Part shown: positions 30,025 through 39,135 of the stretch, piece by piece
How positions within the stretch are numbered: the first letter of the stretch is position 1
Layout: each line of letters opens with the position of its first letter
NCBI RefSeq assembly: GCF_034471385.1
Contig: NZ_JARGYU010000001.1
Span: forward strand, 62,001 to 126,000
Origin: Lyticum sinuosum
GTDB lineage: Bacteria; Pseudomonadota; Alphaproteobacteria; Rickettsiales; Midichloriaceae
DNA: 64,000 bases
Direction of reading: 5' to 3'
The notes under the pieces: model-generated
What the model was told of the DNA's origin: nothing
What the model saw: only the letters and a program-made list of their open reading frames with translations
The model's database searches: none
Program-made: the position numbers and the translations under genes

Positions 30025-30882
30025 TTAAATTATTTTTACTTGATATTTTGATAAATCAGGTTCATAGCATACTTTACTAAAATTTTTTACCATCATTTCT
30101 TCTCTAAGAAATATTGGTGAGCTATTTTTATTTTTAATAAATACTTTTCTCCATATCTCATTTGATCTATACCATAAATCATCAATTTTGATGAAAAAAT
30201 GCTCTTTTTCAAAAATAGAGTATTTTATTTGAGGTAGAGAATTAGTTCTGATTTCTCCTTTCAAATTTTTATCATCAATCCAAACTTTGATTTGAAATAG
30301 AGATTCAGTATTATTTGTGATCTGCAAATCTACATAATTCCAGAATATAGCTGCTCCACTCCCAAAAGGTAAAATACGGTTATTATCAGGAAATGGATCA
30401 AAACTATGTATACTTCTTTGTGTAATTTCCAATGGCGTATGCCATGCCATCCAATTTAATAAATTTGCAATTTGACAAATACCACCACCTGTACCTGAAC
30501 GTGGCTTACCTCTACAAAGCTCCATTCCCTCAACAAAACCACGTTTTTTTGTAGGTAATCCAACAACTTTACAAAAAGAAAATGTTTTTCCTGGTTTTAT
30601 AATAATACCATTAATTTTATTTACAACAATTTGTAAATTTTTGATTTTATTAATCTGCAATTTTTTATAGAGTTCATCTGAACTATGTTTTTTAATAAGA
30701 CGTGATTTATGATATGTATATCTATATGGAAGAACTTCAATTTGAATATCTAATTTGCTAACATATTTGTTTCTGTATAAAGCAAAGCATATTATTTTAA
30801 AAATTCTCTTCTGCCAAACTCTAATCCAGTATACAAGAGGATAAATTTCACTTAATAACTTCTTATTGGATGATAATTTCAT
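30025..30882 (-). CDS. VanW family protein
   Basis: A 285-residue protein with the VanW core: GKTFSFCKVVGLPTKKRGFVEGMEL, then PRSGTGGGICQIANLLNWMAW and ITQRSIHSFDPFPDNNRILPFGSGAAIFWNY, all standard for the family. VanW was named from vancomycin-resistance clusters, but its biochemical role is unknown and solo members occur in many bacteria. There is no signal peptide or clear membrane span. It lies between an SDR gene and tolB and converges on the former. Presence in an apparently reduced Gram-negative genome is of note, though the protein appears intact. Confidence 0.87.
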   Translation of the reverse strand: MKLSSNKKLLSEIYPLVYWIRVWQKRIFKIICFALYRNKYVSKLDIQIEVLPYRYTYHKSRLIKKHSSDELYKKLQINKIKNLQIVVNKINGIIIKPGKTFSFCKVVGLPTKKRGFVEGMELCRGKPRSGTGGGICQIANLLNWMAWHTPLEITQRSIHSFDPFPDNNRILPFGSGAAIFWNYVDLQITNNTESLFQIKVWIDDKNLKGEIRTNSLPQIKYSIFEKEHFFIKIDDLWYRSNEIWRKVFIKNKNSSPIFLREEMMVKNFSKVCYEPDLSKYQVKII

Positions 30883-31012
30883 CTAAAAATAAACAATAAT
30901 GCGTTATTAAATACTTAATGCAATACTGATTTGGTTATATCAGTAGTTATATTGTATATTGTGTTATACTTTATAAAATTTTATAAAAAATAATATTTTT
31001 TTCTACTATTTC

Positions 31013-32374
31013 TTATGGTAAAAGCGGAGACCAAGCTGGATCAGAAGCTGAAGTCTCAGTATTAATAATTCTCTCACCATAACCTGTTATATCTATAGCG
31101 CATATCTTACTTCCTTTTCCTCTTTCTTGTCTAGTAAAAATAATAGCTCTTCCATTGGGAGCCCAATCTGGCCCTTCTTCTAGCCAACTCGATGTCATAA
31201 TTCTTTCATCTGTACCATCAGGTTTTATAATCCCAATAAAGAACTGTCCAGATTTTATTTTAGTAAAAACAATATAATCTCCTCTAGGTGACCATACTGG
31301 AGTAGCATATGTTCCATCTCCAGAGCTGATACGATAAGAATTTGTACCATCTCTATTCATAATATATAGTTGTGATCTTCCTTCTCTGTCAGAACTATAA
31401 ACAATTTTACTACTATCTGGAGAATATGATGGGGAAGTGCTTATAGTTCCATTATCATTTGTTAAACGACGCATTCCTCCACCATTAACTTTGTTTAATA
31501 TATCAACCTCATAAATAGATGTTGAACCATTCTTTGCAACAGACATAGCCATTGTTTTTCCATCTGGGGCGAATCTTGGAGCAAAAGACATACCTTGAAA
31601 ATCACCAATCTTTGTTTTAATTCCTGTCAATATATCTATAACAAATACCTGTGGAACACGTTTATAATATGACATATAAGCTATACGATTATTCTTTGGA
31701 TCAAATCTGGGAGTTATAACAATATTATTATCGTCACTTAGATATCTTAGATTATTACCATCTTGGTCCATTATTGCTAAGCGTTTTTTTCTATTTTTTC
31801 CTGATCCAGTTTCAGAAATATAAACTATATGTGAATCAAAATACCCTGAATCTCCTGTAATTTTATAATGAATTTTATCTGCAACTTTATGAGCTAAACG
31901 TCTCCAAGAGGTATATTTTATTTTATATATCATTGCTTCAAGTTGTTTTTCACTATATACATCCCATATTCTAAACATTAGTTTTACTGCTTGCTCTTGA
32001 GGTATAACTTCAACTTTACCAACTAATAAAGCATTGACATTAATTTTTCTCCATTTCTCAAAATTAGGTCGATTACTAAAATCAACAACCTCTGGAAATG
32101 CACTATCATTTATAGGTTTGAAAAGACCTGATGATTCTAAATCATCAGAAACAATTTTAGTTAAAGTAGAACTTATTCCATTAGATTCAGAATTTATTGG
32201 AGTGAATGTTTGAATTGCTATTGGTAACGGCTCAAAATGACCTTTATTTACATCAATTTTAAGAATACCAAAGCATTTAGATAATGAAAAGTAAGAATAT
32301 ATACAAATTATTAATAATAATTTAATAATATTATTAAAAATAAATTTATTAGTAATAAAAGATAATTTTAACAT
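31013..32374 (-). CDS. tolB: Tol-Pal periplasmic protein TolB
   Basis: A 453-residue protein with a hydrophobic N-terminal signal (residues about 12-38), an alpha/beta N-terminal domain (PLPIAIQTFTP, IVSDDLESSGLFKPI) and a six-bladed beta-propeller. Propeller blades are visible as repeated units ending in Asp-Gly-x-N and S-PSYSPDSSKIVYSSDREG, W-SPRGDYIVFTKI, WAPNGRAIIFTRQ. TolB works with Pal and TolA to draw the outer membrane inward at division. No tolA, tolQR or pal is adjacent, so the usual tol-pal cluster is broken up here. Confidence 0.96.
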   Translation of the reverse strand: MLKLSFITNKFIFNNIIKLLLIICIYSYFSLSKCFGILKIDVNKGHFEPLPIAIQTFTPINSESNGISSTLTKIVSDDLESSGLFKPINDSAFPEVVDFSNRPNFEKWRKINVNALLVGKVEVIPQEQAVKLMFRIWDVYSEKQLEAMIYKIKYTSWRRLAHKVADKIHYKITGDSGYFDSHIVYISETGSGKNRKKRLAIMDQDGNNLRYLSDDNNIVITPRFDPKNNRIAYMSYYKRVPQVFVIDILTGIKTKIGDFQGMSFAPRFAPDGKTMAMSVAKNGSTSIYEVDILNKVNGGGMRRLTNDNGTISTSPSYSPDSSKIVYSSDREGRSQLYIMNRDGTNSYRISSGDGTYATPVWSPRGDYIVFTKIKSGQFFIGIIKPDGTDERIMTSSWLEEGPDWAPNGRAIIFTRQERGKGSKICAIDITGYGERIINTETSASDPAWSPLLP

Positions 32375-32508
32375 GTTACTTAATTATTTGTAGTATATTT
32401 ATAAAATAGTTTATTATTTTATTTAGTTTAAATTAAAAATTTAATAAATAAAGATTATTTTATTCAGATTTTTACATTTTTACAACTTTATAAAAATATT
32501 CTTTTTAT

Positions 32509-35502
32509 TTAATTAAAATCTATATCTTCTTCAATTATTTTACTCACAGAGCAGATAATATCATTAGATTGCAAATTCATTACTTTTACTCCCATAGTAT
32601 TCCTGCTAGTTATTCTTATATTATCAACAGAAACACGAATCATAGTTCCTTTATCAGTAATTATCATTATTCCGTCATTCTGTTGAACTGGAAATGCTGA
32701 AACTACAAGACCACGTTTTGTCATATTACTTACACCTTGAACACCTCTTCCTGTAGGTCTATATTCGTAAATAGAGCTACGCTTTGCATACCCTTTTTCA
32801 GTAATAGTAAGAATAAATTTTTCTCTTTCAACCATCTTGATTATATCCAATGCATTAATCTTTTTTTCTGATATTTTTTCTAAATTATCAGATAATTTCT
32901 TAATTTCTAATAATGTACTTTCATATATAGCTTTATCTTCTTGTTTTTTATTCTTTTTGATTAAATTATTTAATTCCATTCTGTTATTAACAGGTAATCT
33001 TAAAAAAATCTCTCGAGTATCAGAACTTACATCTAATACTGATATCATGCAAAGAGATACAACGGCATCTGTTTCTTTTACTAAACGTACTGCTCTTACT
33101 CCGGTTGATGTTCTTCCTTTGAATACTCTAATAGCTTTTACAGGAAATCTAATAGCTTTTCCGTATTTTGTTGCTAATATTATATGATCATCTTTTTTAC
33201 AAAGAACAACTCCTATAAGACGATCATTATCCAATTTTATTGCAATTTTTCCATTATTTGGGATATTACTAAAATCAGTTATTAGATTACGACGTGCATA
33301 CCCATTGGCTGTTGCAAAAATAAAATAATGCTCATTATCTTTATCTTCATACTGATTATCATCAGTAGAATTAATATCTATATTATCATTTGTTGATGAA
33401 GTTTTTAAATAATCGTTTTGTTTTATTAAATTAGATTTAAAATATTCATCACCAATTGCAAGAACGCTATTTATCTTCTCATTATTACTTAATGGTATAA
33501 GATTAACGAGGGCTCTACCTTTACTATGAGGAGATCCTAGAGGTAATTTATATACTTTAATACGATATACTTTTCCTAAATCAGAAAACATCATAATACT
33601 ATGATGAGTTGTAGTAACAATTACATCTGTTATAACATCATCATCATGGGTTGACATTCCACTTTTACCTTTTCCACCTCTTTTTTGTTCACGATAACTA
33701 TTAAGATGTGTACGTTTAACATATCCAGTACGAGTAATTGTAACAACCATTGATTCTTGTTTAATTAGATCTTCCTCATTAATATCAGTTGCTAAACTAC
33801 TTATCGATGTACGACGAGGAACAGAATATTTATTTTTTATATCTAAAAGCTCCTCTTTTATCATATTTAATAATTTTTCCTTTGATTGAAGAATACTGAT
33901 GTAATATGCTATTCTATCAATTAATTCTTTTACTTCATCATTTATTTTTTTGATCTCAATGCCTGTTAACCGCTGAATTCTCATTTCAAGAATAGAATTA
34001 GCTTGAGCTTGTGTTAAAGATATAAAATTATTATTAAACTTATTTCTATCATCGTTTATTAAATTCAACATATCAACTGTTTCATCTGCAATATTCCAAT
34101 TTTTACTTATAAGAATAGTTTTTGCACTATTAGGGTCTTTTGTCTCTTTTACTATTCTAATGACATCATCAATATTTTCTATAGCTGTCATCATTCCAAC
34201 TAATAAATGAGTTTTATCTCTATCTTTATTTAATAAATAATTAATACGTTTTGTTACTATCTCTTCCCTGAATTTAATAAAATGAGTTATAATATCAAGA
34301 CAATTCATAATTTCTGGTTTCCCATCTTTAAGAACTAACATATTTACACCAAATGATGTTTCCATTTGTGTATATTTATATATTTGATTTAAAACTACTT
34401 CAGGATCTGTACCACGTCTTAATGAAATAACAACTCTAATACCTAATTTATTACTTTCATCAGATATATCTACAATTCCATCGATTCTTTTATCTTTTGA
34501 TGCAATTTCTATATTTTTTACTAATTCAGATTTATTAACTTGATATGGTATTTCAACAATAATTATAGAAGATCTTCCATCCTCACTCTCTATCTGAGTT
34601 TTTCCACGAACTGTAATAATTCCTTGTCCTTTTCTCATTGCACTATTTAATTTATCTATTCCAACTATTTCTCCACCAGTTGGAAAATCAGGCATAGTAA
34701 CAATTTTTATTATTTCTTCCAGAGTAATATTTGGATTATCTATATAAGAGCAACAAGCATCTATAATTTCACCTAGGTTGAATGGAGGAATATTTGTAGC
34801 CATACCTACTGCAATACCATTTGCTCCATTTACTAGAACATTAGGGAACTGTGGTGCTAGATATTTAGGCTCAATCTCCGATCCATCATAATTCTCTTGA
34901 AAGTCTACTGTATTAAATTCAATATCATCTAATAATGAATATGCCAATTTTGATAAGCGTACCTCAGTATACCTCATTTGTGCTGGAGAATCACCATCTA
35001 TAGATCCAAAGTTTCCTTGACCATCAATCAAAGGAGCAGATAAAGAAAACGATTGTGCCATTCTAACCAAAGCACCATATATTGGGGAATCACCATGAGG
35101 ATGATATTTTCCCATTGTTTCTCCAACTACTCTTGCTGATTTAAAATAAGTACGATTTTTATTTGCCATTCTATATAATGTATATAGAATGCGACGTTGA
35201 ACAGGTTTACATCCATCACGAACATCAGGAATAGCTCTACTAACAATAACACTCATAGCGTATTCTAAGTAGCATTTCTTCATTTCTGTTTCTATAGAAG
35301 ATATGCTAACTTTGTCAATCTCATTACTTATCTCTATTTGTTTTCTTTTTTTTATATTAGAAGATAATTTTAACAAATCAGATGTATTTTTTTCAGAATC
35401 TATATCTGAAATACTATTATCAATATTTTTTGACAAATTATTTTTAACAATTTTGAATTTAGTGAATAAGATATTATTAAAATAATAAGCACTAAAATGC
35501 AA
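32509..35502 (-). CDS. gyrA: DNA gyrase subunit A
   Basis: A 997-residue protein. Conserved sequence starts near residue 68 (SSIETEMKKCYLEYAMSV), so about 60 N-terminal residues are an extra, Asn/Ser/Lys-rich extension; ordinary GyrA is about 830-900 residues. The active-site Tyr is 178 in AQMRYTEVRL. The C-terminal domain has the GyrA box QKRGGKG, which separates it from ParC. The quinolone-pocket stretch reads HGDSPIYGALVRMAQ: Ser is present at the position equal to E. coli Ser83, but Gly143 stands where Asp87 is usual. Asn-rich linkers lie in the C-terminal propeller. It introduces negative supercoils with GyrB, which is not here. Confidence 0.97.
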   Translation of the reverse strand: MHFSAYYFNNILFTKFKIVKNNLSKNIDNSISDIDSEKNTSDLLKLSSNIKKRKQIEISNEIDKVSISSIETEMKKCYLEYAMSVIVSRAIPDVRDGCKPVQRRILYTLYRMANKNRTYFKSARVVGETMGKYHPHGDSPIYGALVRMAQSFSLSAPLIDGQGNFGSIDGDSPAQMRYTEVRLSKLAYSLLDDIEFNTVDFQENYDGSEIEPKYLAPQFPNVLVNGANGIAVGMATNIPPFNLGEIIDACCSYIDNPNITLEEIIKIVTMPDFPTGGEIVGIDKLNSAMRKGQGIITVRGKTQIESEDGRSSIIIVEIPYQVNKSELVKNIEIASKDKRIDGIVDISDESNKLGIRVVISLRRGTDPEVVLNQIYKYTQMETSFGVNMLVLKDGKPEIMNCLDIITHFIKFREEIVTKRINYLLNKDRDKTHLLVGMMTAIENIDDVIRIVKETKDPNSAKTILISKNWNIADETVDMLNLINDDRNKFNNNFISLTQAQANSILEMRIQRLTGIEIKKINDEVKELIDRIAYYISILQSKEKLLNMIKEELLDIKNKYSVPRRTSISSLATDINEEDLIKQESMVVTITRTGYVKRTHLNSYREQKRGGKGKSGMSTHDDDVITDVIVTTTHHSIMMFSDLGKVYRIKVYKLPLGSPHSKGRALVNLIPLSNNEKINSVLAIGDEYFKSNLIKQNDYLKTSSTNDNIDINSTDDNQYEDKDNEHYFIFATANGYARRNLITDFSNIPNNGKIAIKLDNDRLIGVVLCKKDDHIILATKYGKAIRFPVKAIRVFKGRTSTGVRAVRLVKETDAVVSLCMISVLDVSSDTREIFLRLPVNNRMELNNLIKKNKKQEDKAIYESTLLEIKKLSDNLEKISEKKINALDIIKMVEREKFILTITEKGYAKRSSIYEYRPTGRGVQGVSNMTKRGLVVSAFPVQQNDGIMIITDKGTMIRVSVDNIRITSRNTMGVKVMNLQSNDIICSVSKIIEEDIDFN

Positions 35503-35594
35503 ACTTTTTCTATATTTTATTTATATAATACAACTAATATTAGAACTCAAAAAAATTGTAAAAATATATTGTAAATGACTAAAATTTAATTGGA

Positions 35595-36065
35595 TTAATA
35601 TTTAGTATAAATATCCCACTCTTTGGCAATTTCGTCTAATTTATTAACATAATAAGTTTTTTGTCTTTGTACACTATATAATAAAAAAAATTTTATAATT
35701 CTTGATAAAACAATATATATAAAAAATCCAACAATATTTGTCATAACTATATCCTTTGATATATTTTCATTTTGACTTAATAAATAAGATGTATCTTCTA
35801 TATCTGTATTTATTACAAAATAAATCAAATAACGAGAAACTGATATAAAATTAAAGATTATTGTATTTATTGCACAATAAATTTTTCCGCAAAGAGCAAT
35901 AATAACAGCAACTATTACTGGAAAAAACATAAAAGTGAAAATTGTTGCAGTTCTAGGATAAAAAAACCAACAATAAATTAAAGTAAGAATTATTATTAAA
36001 GATATGAGATAAAAAACAACTTTTGCTGAAAACATATCTTTTGTAATATGATCATAAAAATTCAT
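35595..36065 (-). CDS. Hypothetical integral membrane protein
   Basis: A 156-residue protein with three to four hydrophobic spans: about 14-34 (VVFYLISLIIILTLIYCWFF), 40-60, possibly 65-85, and 112-132 (VGFFIYIVLSRIIKFFLL). The C-terminus is a short charged helix (KLDEIAKEWDIYTKY). I see no motif tying it to a known family. It lies between gyrA and secG on the same strand, with 92- and 63-base gaps. Probably a real inner-membrane protein because the reading frame is long and matches the strand of its neighbours. Confidence 0.5.
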   Translation of the reverse strand: MNFYDHITKDMFSAKVVFYLISLIIILTLIYCWFFYPRTATIFTFMFFPVIVAVIIALCGKIYCAINTIIFNFISVSRYLIYFVINTDIEDTSYLLSQNENISKDIVMTNIVGFFIYIVLSRIIKFFLLYSVQRQKTYYVNKLDEIAKEWDIYTKY

Positions 36066-36128
36066 AATATATATAGATAATGAATATATTTTATTAATTT
36101 TGTATTTTGTTAGTATTATTGAATAGAA

Positions 36129-36512
36129 TTATTTTTTATTTTCAGATAAAATTTCATCTTTGCTCAAAAAATTATTATCTTCATTAATTTGTTGATTTTT
36201 CAAATTTTCTATTTGAGAATCTTTTAATTTATTATTAGTGACTATTTCTTCAATCAATATTTTAGATTTTATATTTTTTTGATAAGAAACTCTAGCAATA
36301 TACATGCTATTTAACAAAAATATAAGAACTAAAAACCAAGTAATTTTAACTACTACTGGAATTTTACTATAAATATTTTGTCTACCTACTGCTCCTAAAT
36401 TTGTCTCTCCACCTAAACTTGCCACAGTATCTCCACTGGGCTTTTGTAATAAAACTATAATAATCAAAACAAATACTATAATTGTTTGTATAATTACTAA
36501 AACATTTTCCAT
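36129..36512 (-). CDS. secG: Preprotein translocase subunit SecG
   Basis: A 127-residue protein with two hydrophobic helices flanking the SecG loop: FVLIIIVLLQKPSGDTVASLGG, then VGRQNIYSKIPVVVKITWFLVLIFLLNSM. The family pattern LLQ-x-x-x-x-x-x-x-x-SLGG is evident. SecG associates with SecYE in the inner membrane and aids SecA-driven export. The C-terminal tail of about 45 residues (charged, Asn/Glu-rich) exceeds the minimum seen in the family. Neighbouring genes are unrelated. Confidence 0.87.
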   Translation of the reverse strand: MENVLVIIQTIIVFVLIIIVLLQKPSGDTVASLGGETNLGAVGRQNIYSKIPVVVKITWFLVLIFLLNSMYIARVSYQKNIKSKILIEEIVTNNKLKDSQIENLKNQQINEDNNFLSKDEILSENKK

Positions 36513-36871
36513 TTTATTATTGTAAAATTTTTCGTTATGAAATTTCTATAAAATTAATATGTATTATATTAACTTATAAATTAATATTTTTTAAAAATAA
36601 AGTACTTATTCAAGATAAATTTTATATAATTATTAAGAAATTAAATAAAAAAATTGATAAAGTTCTTTAATAGTAAATATTTACATATTACTTTTTACAT
36701 TATTAATTTGCTATTAAAAATTATTTTTAATAATTTTATTACTAAATAAGTATACATAAATATACATAAAGTATTTTGTCTATATATCTGTTTTAATATT
36801 CTGTTTTAATATTCTGTTTTAATATTATATTATTTATAAAAAATAATGTAGAAGATTTTTCCATATAATAT
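36513..36871. repeat. Spacer with three 13-base tandem repeats
   Basis: A 359-base interval between priA (ending at 36872, same strand) and secG. It contains three direct copies of CTGTTTTAATATT at 36788, 36801 and 36814 and a doubled TATACATAAA near 36752. No gene is seen. The repeats lie about 50 bases beyond the priA stop codon and are another instance of small tandem duplications at a gene 3' end. Confidence 0.75.
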
Positions 36872-39070
36872 TTAAAAAAAGCTATATGGGTCTATATCAA
36901 CTTTGATTCTTACAGTTTTTGGTAGTAAATCTCTAGAATCTAACCATTTTTTTATGATTAATTGTATATTAAGTTGTTTATCAGCAATAATAATAAATAG
37001 ATAACGATAATATCCACGAAGTTTGTAAAAAGGAGCAGGACTAGGTCCCATAATTGTTAATTTATCATTTTGTTGTGGTGCTTTATCGCGTAATATTTTA
37101 GAAGCTTTCAAAGTTGTAATTTCATGATATCCATAACAAGTAATTAAGGCCATACGTGAAAATGGTGGACTATTTGATAATTTTCGCATTGCTAATTCAT
37201 GATCTATAAACGATTCTTGATCATAGGATACTATATATTTTAAGATAGTACTTTGAGGTTCTTCAGTTTGTAAGATAACTTTACCTTGCACATCCATTCT
37301 TCCTGCTCTACCTATTACTTGATGAAGTATTTGATAAGTTTTTTCTACAACTCTAATATCTATAGATAAATAACTCGGAGTTGCTTCAGGAACAACAATA
37401 AGATGTAATTTAGGGAAATTTAAACCCTTTGCAACTATTTGAGTTCCAATAATAATATCTATATCTCCATTATATATTTTATTAATTATATCTTGTGATT
37501 TTTTCACAGAATTAATAGTATCGCTTGCTAGAATGGCAATTCTTGATTCTGGAAAAGTATTTAGAACTTCTTCTGCTACTTTTTCAACACCATATCCATA
37601 GTGTAATATTTCAATATCTTTATTTCCACATAATATACAATGACCATTATAATTATGATGATAATTACAATAATGACAATTTATAGTATTATTTTTTTTA
37701 TGATAAACGAGATGAAAATCACAATATGTACAACGTATTTTTGCTGAGCATGAGGTACAAAATAAGATTGTAGTATATCCTCTTCGATTTATAAAAATTA
37801 GAGACTGTTTTTTTTCATTTAGAGTTTTTTTTATTTCAGAAATAGTTTTTTGATGAAGAATAGGTAATTTTTTTATTATATCATTATTTGTTGAATTATT
37901 TAATATTTTTAAATCATTTATTAAATTTTTATTATTAATATTATCAATATCAATATTATTATTTTGTTTATTATAAGAATGTGAAGAATCTTCTATTTTT
38001 TTATAAGATTTATTATGAATTAATTCCTGCAATGAATACATATCAGTTCTTACAGATTTCATATCTATAATCTGAATTTGAGGAAGTTTAACACCAGTGT
38101 ATCTAGTATTAATAGTATGAAGAATATATTTATTTATTCTGGTATTATAGACACTTTCTATTGATGGAGTTGCTGAGACTAGTATTATTGGAATATTTTC
38201 AATTTTAGAGCGTACTACAGCCATATCTCTAGCATTATAAATAATTCCTTCTTCTTGTTTAAATGACGAATCATGCTCTTCATCAACTACTATTATCTGT
38301 AAATTAGCAAATGATAAAAACAAAGCACTACGTGCTCCTACAACAACTTTAATATTATTATTTTTTATACCATGCCAAATCAATGCCTTTTGTTTAGGAT
38401 TAACATCTGAGTGCCAAACTACTACTTTTCCTAATACTTCAGTAAAACGTGAGAACATCTGTGTGGTCAATAAAATTTCAGGAACTAAAATTAAAGCTTG
38501 CCCATTTTTTTTTATAATATCTTCTATTATTTTAAGATATACTTCTGTTTTTCCTGATCCTGTTACTCCATGTAATAAATGAACAGTTGGATATTCAAAA
38601 TTATTTATTTTTTGAAAAACTAAATTTTGTTCATTATTTAAATTAATTTTAGAAATATTATTATAATTTTGTATATTACTACATAATTTATATATTTTTT
38701 GCGATTCTTCTAAATCTTTTGTAAAATTCTTTACTCTTTTTAAAATAGAAGAAATAGCCATTTTGTAAATTACACCATAATTTATAATATTGTAATCAGC
38801 TACCCAAAATAAAAAATCTATAAATTTTTTATTTATTACAGAAATAACTTTATATATTGATTTAATTTTGTTCTTTTCAAAAGAAAATATATTATTTTTA
38901 CTATTTTTATCATCATTTGTTTCTTCAGTTATTCTTCTGTATATTATTCCTAACGTTTTTTTATTTCGTAATTCAACAATCACTAAAGTTCCATTTTCTA
39001 ATATTTCATCAAAAGAATAAGTTAAATAAAAATTTATATTTATAGGTAATATTATTTCATAATAATACAT
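36872..39070 (-). CDS. priA: Primosomal helicase PriA
   Basis: A 732-residue helicase that restarts collapsed replication forks. Walker A is in LLHGVTGSGKTEVYL; the DEAH-type motif is VDEEHDSSFKQEEG, preceded by VVVGARSALFL. Zinc-binding cysteines are seen in FCTSCSAKIRCTYCDFH and, further on, CHYCNYHHNYNGHCILCGN. Motif V/VI appear as GTQIVAKGLNFP and HQVIGRAGRMDVQGKV. A 40-60 residue Asn-rich insertion sits before the zinc region. The N-terminal 3'-binding domain is shorter than in E. coli. It is followed by secG further along the strand. Confidence 0.95.
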   Translation of the reverse strand: MYYYEIILPININFYLTYSFDEILENGTLVIVELRNKKTLGIIYRRITEETNDDKNSKNNIFSFEKNKIKSIYKVISVINKKFIDFLFWVADYNIINYGVIYKMAISSILKRVKNFTKDLEESQKIYKLCSNIQNYNNISKINLNNEQNLVFQKINNFEYPTVHLLHGVTGSGKTEVYLKIIEDIIKKNGQALILVPEILLTTQMFSRFTEVLGKVVVWHSDVNPKQKALIWHGIKNNNIKVVVGARSALFLSFANLQIIVVDEEHDSSFKQEEGIIYNARDMAVVRSKIENIPIILVSATPSIESVYNTRINKYILHTINTRYTGVKLPQIQIIDMKSVRTDMYSLQELIHNKSYKKIEDSSHSYNKQNNNIDIDNINNKNLINDLKILNNSTNNDIIKKLPILHQKTISEIKKTLNEKKQSLIFINRRGYTTILFCTSCSAKIRCTYCDFHLVYHKKNNTINCHYCNYHHNYNGHCILCGNKDIEILHYGYGVEKVAEEVLNTFPESRIAILASDTINSVKKSQDIINKIYNGDIDIIIGTQIVAKGLNFPKLHLIVVPEATPSYLSIDIRVVEKTYQILHQVIGRAGRMDVQGKVILQTEEPQSTILKYIVSYDQESFIDHELAMRKLSNSPPFSRMALITCYGYHEITTLKASKILRDKAPQQNDKLTIMGPSPAPFYKLRGYYRYLFIIIADKQLNIQLIIKKWLDSRDLLPKTVRIKVDIDPYSFF

Positions 39071-39135
39071 GCTTTATATTTTTTATTCATTATTAACATT
39101 TTTTTATTCATTATTAACAATTATTAAAATTATTT

